A stretch of 64,000 nt of DNA from Methylopila sp. 73B (lineage in GTDB: Bacteria; Pseudomonadota; Alphaproteobacteria; Rhizobiales; Methylopilaceae): the NCBI RefSeq assembly GCF_000526315.1, contig NZ_JAFV01000001.1:434001-498000 (forward strand), given 5' to 3'. The position numbers and the translations under genes were made by a program. Positions 27,447 to 39,236 of this stretch are shown here, in pieces. Numbering within the stretch: position 1 is the first letter of the stretch; each line of letters starts with the position of its first letter. The notes under the pieces are model-generated. The model had not been told where the DNA came from, did no database searches, and saw only the letters and a list, made by a program, of their open reading frames with translations.

Positions 27447-27821
27447 ATGGCCCACGCCCATGAAGCCCGTCCGGGCGTCCCCGAGATCGAGGGCCGCGAG
27501 CACAAGAGCACGCTCGACCGCCTGATCTACATGGCGAACCAGATCGGCTGGTTCTTCAACAGCCAGCCCGAAGCCAAGCGCGTGCCCGGCCTCGTCGACC
27601 ACATCCAGCACTTCTGGGACCCGCGCATGAAGAGCGAGATCTTCGAGCACGTGGGCAACGGCGGTTCCGGCCTCGAGCCGGTTCCGCTGGAGGCGCTCAA
27701 GGTGCTGAAGGCCGCCCATGACGGGAAGCGACCCACCCGGGGCGAGGCGGAGCGCGTCCCGACGGCCGAGCCGCGCACGGGCGAGGCGCCGCTCGAAGTG
27801 ACCGAGAACGGCCGCGGCTGA
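27447..27821 (+). CDS. fdsD: NAD-dependent formate dehydrogenase delta subunit
   Basis: A 124-aa small subunit of the FdsGBAD complex. The family core is LDRLIYMANQIGWFF, then VDHIQHFWDPRMKSEIFEH and a LEALKVL helix. FdsD lacks cofactors and is thought to aid assembly or cofactor handling. This version has a Pro/Glu-rich tail of about 35 residues beyond the usual core. It starts 10 bases after fdhD and closes the operon. Confidence 0.93.
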   Translation: MAHAHEARPGVPEIEGREHKSTLDRLIYMANQIGWFFNSQPEAKRVPGLVDHIQHFWDPRMKSEIFEHVGNGGSGLEPVPLEALKVLKAAHDGKRPTRGEAERVPTAEPRTGEAPLEVTENGRG

Positions 27822-27841
27822 TCCTTACGGGGTCCGAAGCT

Positions 27842-27880
27842 CGCGCCCGTGTCCCGGACGTGATCCGGACTACGGGCGCG
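27842..27880. repeat. hairpin downstream of fdsD
   Basis: CGCGCCCGT (27842-27850) and ACGGGCGCG (27872-27880) form a 9-bp stem around GTCCCGGACGTGATCCGGAC, which is itself nearly self-complementary. It resembles a single arm of the CCCGG-type intergenic repeats and may end the fds transcript. No T-run is present. Confidence 0.5.
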
Positions 27881-28101
27881 CGGCGCGTCTCAGTAAAGCG
27901 CAAGGGTCGCGCGCCGCATCGGCGAAGACCTGCGTCGGCTTCACGCTTACCTCTAGGAGGCGCGCCACCGTTACCTCGCGCCGCAAAGAAAGTGGCCATT
28001 CGGCTACAATCTTTTCGTCGCGTTTGTTTCTAAGCATTTCCACGTAGCTCTTTCGGGCCCGGGATCCGCAATAAGCGGTGACTTGGTCCCGGAGACTTAC
28101 G

Positions 28102-28737
28102 ATGCGACTCATGCCGCCTCTCGCCGCCGTCGTCCTCGCGAGCGGTCTCGCCGCCTGCGTGAACCATCCGCCGCTCGTCGAGCGCGCGTCCTATGTAGAC
28201 AAGGTCGACGTCTCGGTCCGTCCTACCGTCAACTCGACGACGCTCGCGGAGGTGGTGCGGCAGCGCATGCGCGGGCAAGCGGGGCGCTTCGGCCGTACGG
28301 GCGCGCCGAAGGACATCCAGGTCGCGGTCACAAACCTGCACTACAAGGATCCGGCGCTCTCGCTGCTGATCGGCGACGCCAACCACATCGCCGCGCACGT
28401 GAGCGTCCGCGACGCGCAGAGCGGCAAGTCGCACGGCGAGTTCGACGTGACGGCGATGGACAACGCCGCCATCAACGGCGTGATCGGGGCGGCGATGGCG
28501 GCCACCCAGGACAAGGCCGAGGTCGACCGCGCGCTCGCCAACGGCCTTGCGCGCAACGTGCTGGAGCGGGTCTACGGCACCGACGTCTCGAAGCAGGTGT
28601 TCGCGCAGCCCTACGCCGAGCCGGTCGAGACGGCGCCCGCCGCCGCGCCCGCGGCGGTTCCCGCGGCTCCGAAGGCGGCTCCGGCCAAGCCCAAGGAGCC
28701 TAAGACGGCGATGGTCGAGGCTCCGGGCGCCCGCTGA
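28102..28737 (+). CDS. lipoprotein of unknown function
   Basis: A ~211-aa protein with a lipoprotein signal: [19 protein letters not shown] with the lipobox Cys at residue ~19. ATG 28102 is chosen because GGAG lies seven bases before it. The mature part is a compact domain ([44 protein letters not shown], segment joined by a Gly/Ala-rich helix) and a Pro/Ala/Lys-rich tail suitable to span the periplasm. I recognise no family. It follows an AT-rich gap and is 98 bases upstream of pccB. Confidence 0.75.
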   Translation: MRLMPPLAAVVLASGLAACVNHPPLVERASYVDKVDVSVRPTVNSTTLAEVVRQRMRGQAGRFGRTGAPKDIQVAVTNLHYKDPALSLLIGDANHIAAHVSVRDAQSGKSHGEFDVTAMDNAAINGVIGAAMAATQDKAEVDRALANGLARNVLERVYGTDVSKQVFAQPYAEPVETAPAAAPAAVPAAPKAAPAKPKEPKTAMVEAPGAR

Positions 28738-28835
28738 CGGCCGCGCCGCCTCGATCCATTGTCGACGTTGCGGCGCAACAGGCCGCGGGGTACGCCGTCC
28801 TGACGATCCTCAAGACGGCGGAGCCTCGGGCGGAC

Positions 28836-30362
<1,527 letters not shown>

Positions 30363-30388
30363 GCTGACCTCGAGCTGCTGGACGAAGG

Positions 30389-30425
30389 AAAAAGGCCCGC
30401 GGCCGGGTTCGGCGCGGGCCTTTTC
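30389..30425 (+). terminator. rho-independent terminator after pccB
   Basis: AAAAGGCCCGC (30390-30400) pairs with GCGGGCCTTTT (30414-30424), an 11-bp stem whose 3' arm ends in four T. It sits 28 bases past the pccB stop. Confidence 0.85.
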
Positions 30426-30667
30426 GCGTTCCCCCGATCCCCCGGCAGGGCTTGCTTGTCCCGCTTTGAAACGGGGGAGGGGGAATGTGATTAACGCGAT
30501 CTCGCCAATTTTAACGTTTCGTTAACTTTCGACTCGATTCGCGCGCCCGTTAACGGCTCATTAGCTATGAGCGAGCGGGTGGACCTGTCACGTCCGAGCC
30601 TTGCGCCCCCACAAGGGGCGCGCGGCCCCGTCTCTCGCTCGTGTGGCGGTTGAGGCGAGGTACGATC

Positions 30668-31621
30668 ATGGTCGCATTGGATGCAGCATCCGGCGGCGGC
30701 GCACGCGAAAGCGCGCTGTCCCACCCGAAGGCGGGGATCAAGGTCGGCGGGCCCGACGCGCTCTGGAAGCGCCTGGAATACGGCACGCTGATCGGCGGCA
30801 TGGGCTTCGGCGCCATGCTCGGCGTGTGGTGGATGTTCACGCATGAGATGACGTGGATCGAGTGGACCTCGCTCGGCGTCGGCTACGTGATCATCAACGT
30901 CGGCGTCGGCATGGGCTACCATCGCTACTTCACCCACCGCAGCTTCGAGACCTCGACGCCGATGCGCTACGCGATCGGCATCCTGGCGCAGCTCTGCTGC
31001 CAGGGCTCGGTGCTGCGCTGGGTCGCCGACCACCGCCGCCACCATGCCCACGCCGACCAGTGCGGCGACGTCCACAGCCCCGTCGTTGACGGCCTCTGCA
31101 ACAACGAAGGCACGCTGAAGGGCCTGTTCCACAGCCACATCGGCTGGCTGGCGGACTCCACCACGACCGACCTCGACGTCTTCGCCCGCGACCTGCAGCA
31201 GGACCCGGTGATCATGTGGTGCCATCGCACCCGCTGGTTCTGGGCCTTCGTCTCCATGGCCGGCGCGCCGTTCCTGTTCGGCTACGCCTTCGGCGGCCTG
31301 GAGCACGGGATCGGGTCCATGCTGGTGGGCGGCTTCCTGCGGACCTTCCTGTTCCTCAACATCGTGCTGGCGGTGAACTCGATCGGGCACACCTTCGGGT
31401 CCGAGCGGTTCGACAACCACAGCCACGCCAAGAACAACTGGATCCTGGCGCTGCTGACCTTCGGCGACGGCTGGCACAACAACCACCACAAGCACCCACG
31501 CAACGCCTACGCCGGCCTCGCCTGGTACGAGATCGACGTCAACGGCTACATCATCTCGGGCCTCGAGAAGCTCGGGCTGGTGTGGAACGTGGTGCGCGTG
31601 CCCAACGCCCGGGCGGACTGA
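30668..31621 (+). CDS. acyl-CoA desaturase (membrane fatty acid desaturase)
   Basis: A ~317-aa membrane di-iron desaturase of the stearoyl-CoA delta-9 type. The histidine boxes are HRYFTH (His85-His90), HRRHHAHAD (His122, 125, 126) and HNNHHKHP near residue 270. Four hydrophobic segments lie between them. It introduces a cis double bond in acyl chains, supporting membrane fluidity. I chose ATG 30668, with GAGG eight bases upstream; the frame is open to 30641. The preceding 190 bases hold an AT-rich, TTAAC-rich stretch that is a plausible promoter region. Confidence 0.92.
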   Translation: MVALDAASGGGARESALSHPKAGIKVGGPDALWKRLEYGTLIGGMGFGAMLGVWWMFTHEMTWIEWTSLGVGYVIINVGVGMGYHRYFTHRSFETSTPMRYAIGILAQLCCQGSVLRWVADHRRHHAHADQCGDVHSPVVDGLCNNEGTLKGLFHSHIGWLADSTTTDLDVFARDLQQDPVIMWCHRTRWFWAFVSMAGAPFLFGYAFGGLEHGIGSMLVGGFLRTFLFLNIVLAVNSIGHTFGSERFDNHSHAKNNWILALLTFGDGWHNNHHKHPRNAYAGLAWYEIDVNGYIISGLEKLGLVWNVVRVPNARAD

Positions 31622-31745
31622 GCGCTCCCCTATGCGCGGCGGCGCGGCCCGGGTCTGGCGCCCGCGCGCCCCGCTTTCGCATCCCTTCGCAGTCGCGGTA
31701 GTGTGACGCCGTCACGACCGTCGGGTCGGCTAGGGCGTCACGCGT

Positions 31746-33005
31746 ATGCTTGTTCTGATCGTCGCCATCGGCACCTATGGCGACGTGCTGCCCTTCATCG
31801 CCGCCGGCGCGGAGCTGGTGCGCCGCGGCCACGAGGTCGCGCTGTGCGCGCCGGCGCCGTTTGGCGACGCGGCGCGGCGCGCGGGCCTCGACTTCGCGCC
31901 CGCCATGAGCGCCGCGGAGTACGAGAAGCGCTTCGGGCATCCGACGTTCTGGACGCCATGGCGCGGCGCGCGGCGGCTGTTCCGGCAGGCGGCGCGGTCG
32001 CTGCCCGAGACCTACCGCTTCGTCGCCGAACGCCGCCGGCCGGGCGAGACGGTCGTGGTCGGCTCGACGCTGGCCATCGGCGCCCGGGTGGCCTTCGACG
32101 CCTTCGGCGACCCGCTCATTTCCGTCCACCTCTCGCCGCTGACGATCCAGACCCGGCACGACGCGCCCCGCACGCCCGGCCTGCCCATGCCGCGCTGGCT
32201 CCATGCCGGCCTGAAGTGGGAGCTGCAGCTCGGGTCCGACGCCTACTTCGTCAATCCCGTCGTCCTGCCGCGCCTCAACGCGTTCCGCGCCACGCTCGGC
32301 CTCGGGCCGGTGCAGCGGCTGCGCTACTGGTGGAACTCGCCGGTGCGAGTCGCGGCGATGTTTCCAGCGTGGTTCCATCCCGCCCAGCCCGACTGGCCGG
32401 CGCAGACCGTGCAGATCGGCTTCCCCGAGGCCGGCCGCGAAGGCGGCGAGGCGAGGGGGCTCGATCCCGCGCTGGAGGCCTTTCTGGCCGCAGGCGAGCC
32501 GCCGGTGCTGGTGACATTCGGTTCGACCCGGCGCGACACCGAGCGGCTCTACCGCGTCGCGATCGCCGCCTGCGCGCGCCTCGGCCGCCGCTGCCTCGCG
32601 CTGTCCCAGACGCCGATCGAGGACGGCGGCGAGGGGCGCGCGGACGTCCATGTCGCCCGCTACGCGCCCTTGCCGGAGGTGCTGCCGCGCTGCGCCGCGA
32701 TCGTCCACCACGGCGGCGTCGGCACCATGGCGCAGGCCTTCGCGGCGGGCGCGCCCCAGCTTGTCGCGCCGCTCGCCTTCGACCAGGCCGACCATGCGGT
32801 CCGCGTCGCGAAGCTCGGCTGCGGCGCGGCGTTCCGCACCGGCTGGTTCGACGAGCGTCGGGCGGCGCGGCTTCTCGGCGCGCTGCTCCGTTCCGAGCGG
32901 GTGCGCGCCCGCTGCGCGGAGGTCGCCGCCGCCTGCGACGGACCGGGCGCGCTGGGGCGGCTCTGCGACGAGATCGAGAGCCTCGCCCCCGCGCGCGCAG
33001 CGTGA
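31746..33005 (+). CDS. GT1-family glycosyltransferase
   Basis: A 419-aa glycosyltransferase of the UDP-glycosyltransferase/macrolide GT-B type. The N-terminal domain begins VLIVAIGTYGDVLPFIAAGAELVRRGHEV, and the donor-binding C-terminal domain has VLVTFGSTRRDTERL, YAPLPEVLPRCAAIVHHGGVGTM and AFAAGAPQLVAPLAFDQADHA. Acceptors of the family include sterols, macrolides and glycolipids; the acceptor here is unknown. It follows the desaturase by 124 bases on the same strand, so a role in lipid modification is possible (inference). Confidence 0.88.
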   Translation: MLVLIVAIGTYGDVLPFIAAGAELVRRGHEVALCAPAPFGDAARRAGLDFAPAMSAAEYEKRFGHPTFWTPWRGARRLFRQAARSLPETYRFVAERRRPGETVVVGSTLAIGARVAFDAFGDPLISVHLSPLTIQTRHDAPRTPGLPMPRWLHAGLKWELQLGSDAYFVNPVVLPRLNAFRATLGLGPVQRLRYWWNSPVRVAAMFPAWFHPAQPDWPAQTVQIGFPEAGREGGEARGLDPALEAFLAAGEPPVLVTFGSTRRDTERLYRVAIAACARLGRRCLALSQTPIEDGGEGRADVHVARYAPLPEVLPRCAAIVHHGGVGTMAQAFAAGAPQLVAPLAFDQADHAVRVAKLGCGAAFRTGWFDERRAARLLGALLRSERVRARCAEVAAACDGPGALGRLCDEIESLAPARAA

Positions 33006-33109
33006 GGGCGGCCGGACCTTCGCCCTTAGTGTGTGTGGACGCTCGATGCTGCGGCGCCTAAGAACGTGACAAGTTCTCGCCCGCCGGTCCTTCGGGAGTC
33101 CCGATCTCG

Positions 33110-35128
<2,019 letters not shown>

Positions 35129-35181
35129 AGGCGGCGGCGAGAGCGCTTCCGCCAGCCCCTCCCGTCCTCTAACCTCGCCGC

Positions 35182-35643
35182 ATGCCTCACTATTTCGCTT
35201 ATGGCGCGAACATGTGCCGGCGGTCGATGGCCCGCCGCTGCCCGACGGCGGAGCCGGTCGGTCCCGCAGTCCTCGACGGCTGGCGGTTCGCGATCTCGCG
35301 GGACGGCTACGCCACGGTCCTGCGCGAGCCGGCGGCCGCCGCCCACGGCGTGCTGTGGCGGCTGACGGAGAAGGATCTGTGGGCGCTCGACGCCTTCGAG
35401 CGGGTCGCCATGGGGCTCTATCGCAAGGAGCGGCTGCGGGTGCGGTCTGCGGAGGGCGCGCGCGGCGCGATCGTCTACGTCTCGCGCCACGTCCAGCCGG
35501 GGATCGCGGTCTCCGGCTACATGAGCGAGATGGTGATCCCGGCGGCGGTCGAATGGGGGCTGCCCGAGCCCTATCTGGCCGAGCTCAGGCGGTTCTCGTC
35601 CGGCGCGCGGGGCGGGCCGGCGGCGCAGGGAGGGTTTCGATGA
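35182..35643 (+). CDS. gamma-glutamylcyclotransferase family protein
   Basis: A 153-aa protein with the GGCT-like fold: HYFAYGANMCRRSMARRCP contains the substrate loop YGANM, followed by EPVGPAVLDGWRFAISRDGYATV and GVLWRLTEKDLWALDAFE, where the Glu of the last segment is at the expected catalytic region. Members form 5-oxoproline from gamma-glutamyl groups or act on related amides. The stop overlaps the next start by four bases (ATGA), coupling it with acylphosphatase. Confidence 0.88.
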   Translation: MPHYFAYGANMCRRSMARRCPTAEPVGPAVLDGWRFAISRDGYATVLREPAAAAHGVLWRLTEKDLWALDAFERVAMGLYRKERLRVRSAEGARGAIVYVSRHVQPGIAVSGYMSEMVIPAAVEWGLPEPYLAELRRFSSGARGGPAAQGGFR

Positions 35644-35930
35644 CGGACGTCGCGGCGGAGATCGTGGTCACCGGGCGCGTGCAGGGCGTCGGCTACCGCG
35701 CCTGGGCGCGCAGCAACGCCAACGGGCTCGGGTTGCGTGGGCTGGTCCGCAACCGCGCGGACGGCTCGGTGCAGGCGCAGATCGCAGGCCCCGAGGAGCG
35801 GATCGCGGCCTTCGCCGCAGCCTGCCGGGCGGGGCCGACCGAGGCGAAGGTCGAGCGCGTGGAGCGCCGGGCGGCGACGCTCGACGCCATTCCCGAGGGC
35901 GCCCGCGTCGAGATCGCGCCCGACGCTTGA
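35640..35930 (+). CDS. acyP: acylphosphatase
   Basis: A 96-aa acylphosphatase, which hydrolyses acyl-phosphates such as acetyl phosphate or carbamoyl phosphate. The signature VTGRVQGVGYRAWAR provides the phosphate-binding loop and catalytic Arg, and GLRGLVRNRADGSVQAQIAG provides the catalytic Asn. ATG 35640 overlaps the stop of the preceding gene. Length is normal for the family. Confidence 0.92.
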   Translation: MTDVAAEIVVTGRVQGVGYRAWARSNANGLGLRGLVRNRADGSVQAQIAGPEERIAAFAAACRAGPTEAKVERVERRAATLDAIPEGARVEIAPDA

Positions 35931-35941
35931 GCTATCCTATC

Positions 35942-36060
35942 TCTTGTCCCGGCGAACGCCGGGACCCAGACGCTCGGACCCTTCCGTAAGTGGCTCCCAG
36001 CCGTCGCGCGTGGTCTTGGCACGCAGGCGGATCTGGGTCCCGGCTTTCGCCGGGACAAGA
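35942..36060. repeat. palindromic intergenic repeat (TTGTCCCGG type)
   Basis: TCTTGTCCCGG at the left and CCGGGACAAGA at the right are perfect outer arms. Each end is itself a hairpin: GTCCCGGCGAACGCCGGGAC and GTCCCGGCTTTCGCCGGGAC. CCCAGA/TCTGGG extend the arms inward. It separates the convergent acylphosphatase and lipB genes. Confidence 0.8.
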
Positions 36061-36077
36061 GGGCGAGGATTCGGAGC

Positions 36078-36821
36078 TCAGGCCCCCGAAAGCGCGATCG
36101 TCTCCACCCGTCGGGTGGGGCCGAACACCTCTTCAAAAGTCTCCTGCAGCGCCATGTCGACCTCGGTCATGCTCACCACCCGGCCGAGGTCGGCGAGGCT
36201 CGTCACGCCCTGGTCGCGCACGCCGCAGGGCACGATGCCGGCGTAGTGGCCGAGGTCCGGCTCCACGTTCAGGCTCACGCCGTGAAAGGTCGTCCAGCGC
36301 CGCACGCGCACGCCGATGGCGGCGATCTTGTCCTCCGACTGGGCCCCGCGGTCGGGCCGGCGCACCCAGACGCCGACGCGGTCCTCGCGGCGCTCGCCGC
36401 GCACGCCGAATCGGTCGAGCGCCGCGATCAGCCAGGCCTCCAGCGCCGCGACGTAGCGGCGCACGTCGGGCCCGCGGCGGTGGAGATCGAGCATCACATA
36501 GGCGATGCGCTGGCCGGGGCCGTGGTAGGTGTACTGACCGCCGCGCCCCGTCGCGAACACCGGCAGGCGGTCGGGCTGCACCAGGTCGGCTGCGTCCGCG
36601 CCGGTGCCGGCGGTGTAGAGCGGCGGGTGCTCCAGCAGCCAGACGAGCTCGTTCGCGCTCCCCTCGGCGATCGCGGCGGCGCGCGCCTCCATGGCGGCGA
36701 CGGCGGCGGGGTAGTCCACGAGCGCGTCGCTCACGAGCCAATCGACCGGAGCCGCGTCGTCCGGCGCGGGCAGCCGTGCGGCGAGGCCGTCGCGCAGGCC
36801 GGAGGGGGGACGCTCAACCAT
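36078..36821 (-). CDS. lipB: lipoyl(octanoyl) transferase
   Basis: A 247-aa LipB, which moves octanoyl groups from acyl carrier protein to lipoyl domains of the 2-oxoacid dehydrogenases and glycine cleavage H protein. Typical blocks are [38 protein letters not shown] (key part TYHGPGQ), [11 protein letters not shown] with catalytic Lys165 and [15 protein letters not shown] with catalytic Cys199. It is divergent from the FliN-like gene, 75 bases apart. Confidence 0.95.
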   Translation of the reverse strand: MVERPPSGLRDGLAARLPAPDDAAPVDWLVSDALVDYPAAVAAMEARAAAIAEGSANELVWLLEHPPLYTAGTGADAADLVQPDRLPVFATGRGGQYTYHGPGQRIAYVMLDLHRRGPDVRRYVAALEAWLIAALDRFGVRGERREDRVGVWVRRPDRGAQSEDKIAAIGVRVRRWTTFHGVSLNVEPDLGHYAGIVPCGVRDQGVTSLADLGRVVSMTEVDMALQETFEEVFGPTRRVETIALSGA

Positions 36822-36896
36822 GCGTTAACCACGACTGTGTTGCACTTCAGGGGGCCGGCCGGCGTATCGGCCGCAGCCGCCCCCCGGAGACGTTTC

Positions 36897-37184
36897 GTGC
36901 CGCGCATCGACGAGGTCAACCTCGAGCTCACCATCGTGCTCGGCGCGGCGAAGATGCCGATCCATCAGCTGCTGCGCATGGGCCGCGGCGCGGTGATCGA
37001 GCTGACCACCGAGGACGACGACGCGGTGACCATTCTCGCCAACGACCACCCGATCGCGCGGGGCTCCGTGTTCGTCAACGGCGACCGTATCGGCGTGGAG
37101 ATCACCTCCATGATCACGCGCGACCAGAAGGGCCGGACCGACCGCCTCACGCCCGCGCCGGAGCCCGTCGCCACGGCGGCGTGA
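36897..37184 (+). CDS. FliN/SpoA-domain flagellar switch-like protein
   Basis: A 95-aa protein consisting almost only of the SpoA (FliN/FliM C-terminal) domain: NLELTIVLGAAKMPIHQLLRMGRGAVIEL, ILANDHPIARGSVFVNGDRIGVEIT (key pieces KMPIHQLLRMG and IARGSVFVNGD). In the flagellar C-ring this domain forms the switch complex. GTG at 36897 is the start, with CGGAGA seven bases upstream. No other flagellar gene is in the window, so it may be a stand-alone FliN paralogue with another job. Confidence 0.8.
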   Translation: MPRIDEVNLELTIVLGAAKMPIHQLLRMGRGAVIELTTEDDDAVTILANDHPIARGSVFVNGDRIGVEITSMITRDQKGRTDRLTPAPEPVATAA

Positions 37185-37287
37185 GGGGGTTCCGCCCGGG
37201 CGGTTTGTCCACAGCCGCGCGCCGGACGCGAAACCCGGCCGATCGCCCTTGTGGAGCCGACATCGATTTGTTATCAGCACCGCCGTC

Positions 37288-37372
37288 GCGGTCGTGGCGG
37301 AACTGGTAGACGCGCAGCGTTGAGGTCGCTGTGGGGCAACCCGTGGAAGTTCGAGTCTTCTCGACCGCACCA
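37288..37372 (+). tRNA. tRNA-Leu (anticodon GAG)
   Basis: An 85-base tRNA. The acceptor arms GCGGTCG (37288-37294) and CGACCGC (37362-37368) pair fully, and CCA is encoded (37370-37372). The anticodon stem CAGCG/CGCTG encloses loop TTGAGGT with anticodon GAG (37322-37324), reading CUC. A long variable arm and T-loop TTCGAGT are present. A strong terminator follows. Confidence 0.96.
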
Positions 37373-37408
37373 GACATACTGGTCGCACAATCTACCTCAT
37401 GCGATCGC

Positions 37409-37443
37409 AAAAGACCCCGGAAGCCCAGCTTCCGGGGTCTTTT
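37409..37443 (+). terminator. rho-independent terminator after tRNA-Leu
   Basis: AAAAGACCCCGGAAG (37409-37423) and CTTCCGGGGTCTTTT (37429-37443) form a perfect 15-bp stem with a 5-base loop, ending in T4. It could also work for the convergent DUF2235 gene from the other side, since the stem begins with A4. Confidence 0.9.
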
Positions 37444-37479
37444 GATTCGTGCGGCGGCCGTCGCGCTCGAAAGCCGACC

Positions 37480-39066
37480 TCAGGTGCGCGTCACCGTCAG
37501 CCGGACGCTGCCGCTGTTGTTGTCGTAGGTCTGCCAGGTGTCGTTGGCGAAGCAGTAGAGGTAGCCGGAGGCGCGCGGCGTGAAGGTCGCCTTCGCGCCG
37601 ATCAGGAAGGTCTCGTGCTGCAGGATCATCGGCTTCGCCTCCCGCCGCAGGGGCCGTCCGATCTCCTTGCCGCCTTCGTCGATCCACGCGCCGCTCGCGA
37701 CGACGCCGACGAGCGCGAACCAGCCGAAGGCGTCCTCGCGCTTCGTCAGCCAGAAGTCCGCCTGCTGGTTGCCGGTCAGCGTCTTGTAGAGCTGCTCGGC
37801 CTGGCCCCAGCCGGCGAGCAGCGCGTGCACCGCCTCGCCGAGATGAAAGTCGCCGTCGTCCGACCCCGCCGGTCCCGAGGGAATCGACTTGTCCAGCCAC
37901 TGGCCCGTCGCGGCGAAGGCGTAAGTCGCGCCCGCTTCCAGAAACAGGCCCGTGGCGTTCCAGGGCTCGCGCGCGAAGACGTCCACGGCCGCCGAGGACT
38001 TTGCGGCGGCTTTCGCCTTAGGCGCGGGTTTCGGAAGCGTGGTGGTCGGCCAGTACGAAAGCTGGGTCAGCGGCGGGTTCTCATGTCGATCCCGCGCGGA
38101 GGCGTGCAACGGCGCGGCGGCGTCGGCGAAGCTCGGGACCTCGCGCGGCCGCGACTTCAGCGTCTTGAACACGCCGGTGCGCGAATCGTGCAGCACGCCG
38201 CGCGCGTCCGGCTTGAGCTGCGCCTCGGCTCCGGCCCGGAAGGCGAGGCCCTCGGCCTTCGCCTCCGTGATCATCCAGGCGAGGGCGCCGTCGGACAGCC
38301 CGGTCTGGCCGTAACCGCCGCCGCCGTCGGCGTGGACCCCGGGAAACCAGCGCTGCGTCAGGTTCTGCTTCGGCGGCGTGTCGGACCACAGCGTCGGCGT
38401 GAAGCTCTGGCGGCGCTCGTCGATCGCGATCGCGTGGCGGGCGTGGACGACGTTCGGGCTGAGGTCGGTGTCGTGAAACTCGTAGCGCGACGGGTCGTCG
38501 ATCAGGTTGAGCAGCGCCATGTCGTCGGGAATGCCGAGGGCGCCGACCGTGTCCCACACGCCGATGAAGTGGATGGGCGTCTTGCCTTTCGCGGGCTGTC
38601 CCAAGGCGACGCCCTTCAAGGGACGCGTCTTGGTGGAGGTCACGTCGTCCTTGCGCGCGCGGTAGTCGTCGAAGGCGCCGTCCACCGCGGCCCAGATCGC
38701 GTCGTCCGAGAGTCCCTCGAGGTTAAGCAAACCGCAGCGCGAGATCATCCCGCTGAGCGAGCGGACGGTGAAGGCGCCCCGGCTGAAGCCGAACAGCCAG
38801 ATCCGGTCGCCGGGCTCGTAGACCTCGGCGAGCCATCGGTAGGCGCTCTTCACGTTCTTGGTCAGGCCGACGCCCGCGGCGCCGCCCGCGACCCGGGTCC
38901 ACCAGCCGCCGCCGGTTCCGACGCCCGGGTGGTAGTAGCGCTTGCGGGGGTCGGGATCGGCCAGGGCGCTGTAGATCTTGTGGACGTTCGTGGCGGCCGG
39001 AAGGCCGTCGTCGACGTCGTCCGGCGTGTTCCAGGTGCCGTCGCAGCACACCACCCGATCGGTCAT
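37480..39066 (-). CDS. DUF2235 hydrolase with C-terminal PA-IL-like domain
   Basis: A ~528-aa protein. Residues ~1-290 are a DUF2235 (Tle1-like) alpha/beta hydrolase: RVVCCDGTWNTP, nucleophile elbow GFSRGAF with Ser95, HFIGVWDTVGALGIP and the WFPGVHADGGGGY segment with Asp and His. Residues ~390-528 look like a PA-IL/LecA-type sugar-binding domain: ATGLFLEAGATYAFAATGQW at its start and FANDTWQTYDNNSGSVRLTV at its end. ATG 39066 is chosen because GGGAG lies eight bases upstream. Such lipases are often type VI effectors, but no T6SS genes are nearby. No signal peptide is seen. Confidence 0.82.
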   Translation of the reverse strand: MTDRVVCCDGTWNTPDDVDDGLPAATNVHKIYSALADPDPRKRYYHPGVGTGGGWWTRVAGGAAGVGLTKNVKSAYRWLAEVYEPGDRIWLFGFSRGAFTVRSLSGMISRCGLLNLEGLSDDAIWAAVDGAFDDYRARKDDVTSTKTRPLKGVALGQPAKGKTPIHFIGVWDTVGALGIPDDMALLNLIDDPSRYEFHDTDLSPNVVHARHAIAIDERRQSFTPTLWSDTPPKQNLTQRWFPGVHADGGGGYGQTGLSDGALAWMITEAKAEGLAFRAGAEAQLKPDARGVLHDSRTGVFKTLKSRPREVPSFADAAAPLHASARDRHENPPLTQLSYWPTTTLPKPAPKAKAAAKSSAAVDVFAREPWNATGLFLEAGATYAFAATGQWLDKSIPSGPAGSDDGDFHLGEAVHALLAGWGQAEQLYKTLTGNQQADFWLTKREDAFGWFALVGVVASGAWIDEGGKEIGRPLRREAKPMILQHETFLIGAKATFTPRASGYLYCFANDTWQTYDNNSGSVRLTVTRT

Positions 39067-39236
39067 TTCGCGTCTCCCCCCGAGAGTTGAACGATTGAGA
39101 GCTCCAGAATGTACACGCTTTGCGTGCAACGCAAGCCGGGCTGAGCCGTCCGTTTCGTCTTCCGGTTGCCGCGCCGCGGCAGAAGACCTAAACCCCGCGA
39201 GGATCTTCCAAATCCTGCAACCGGGTTCGAGGGCGC

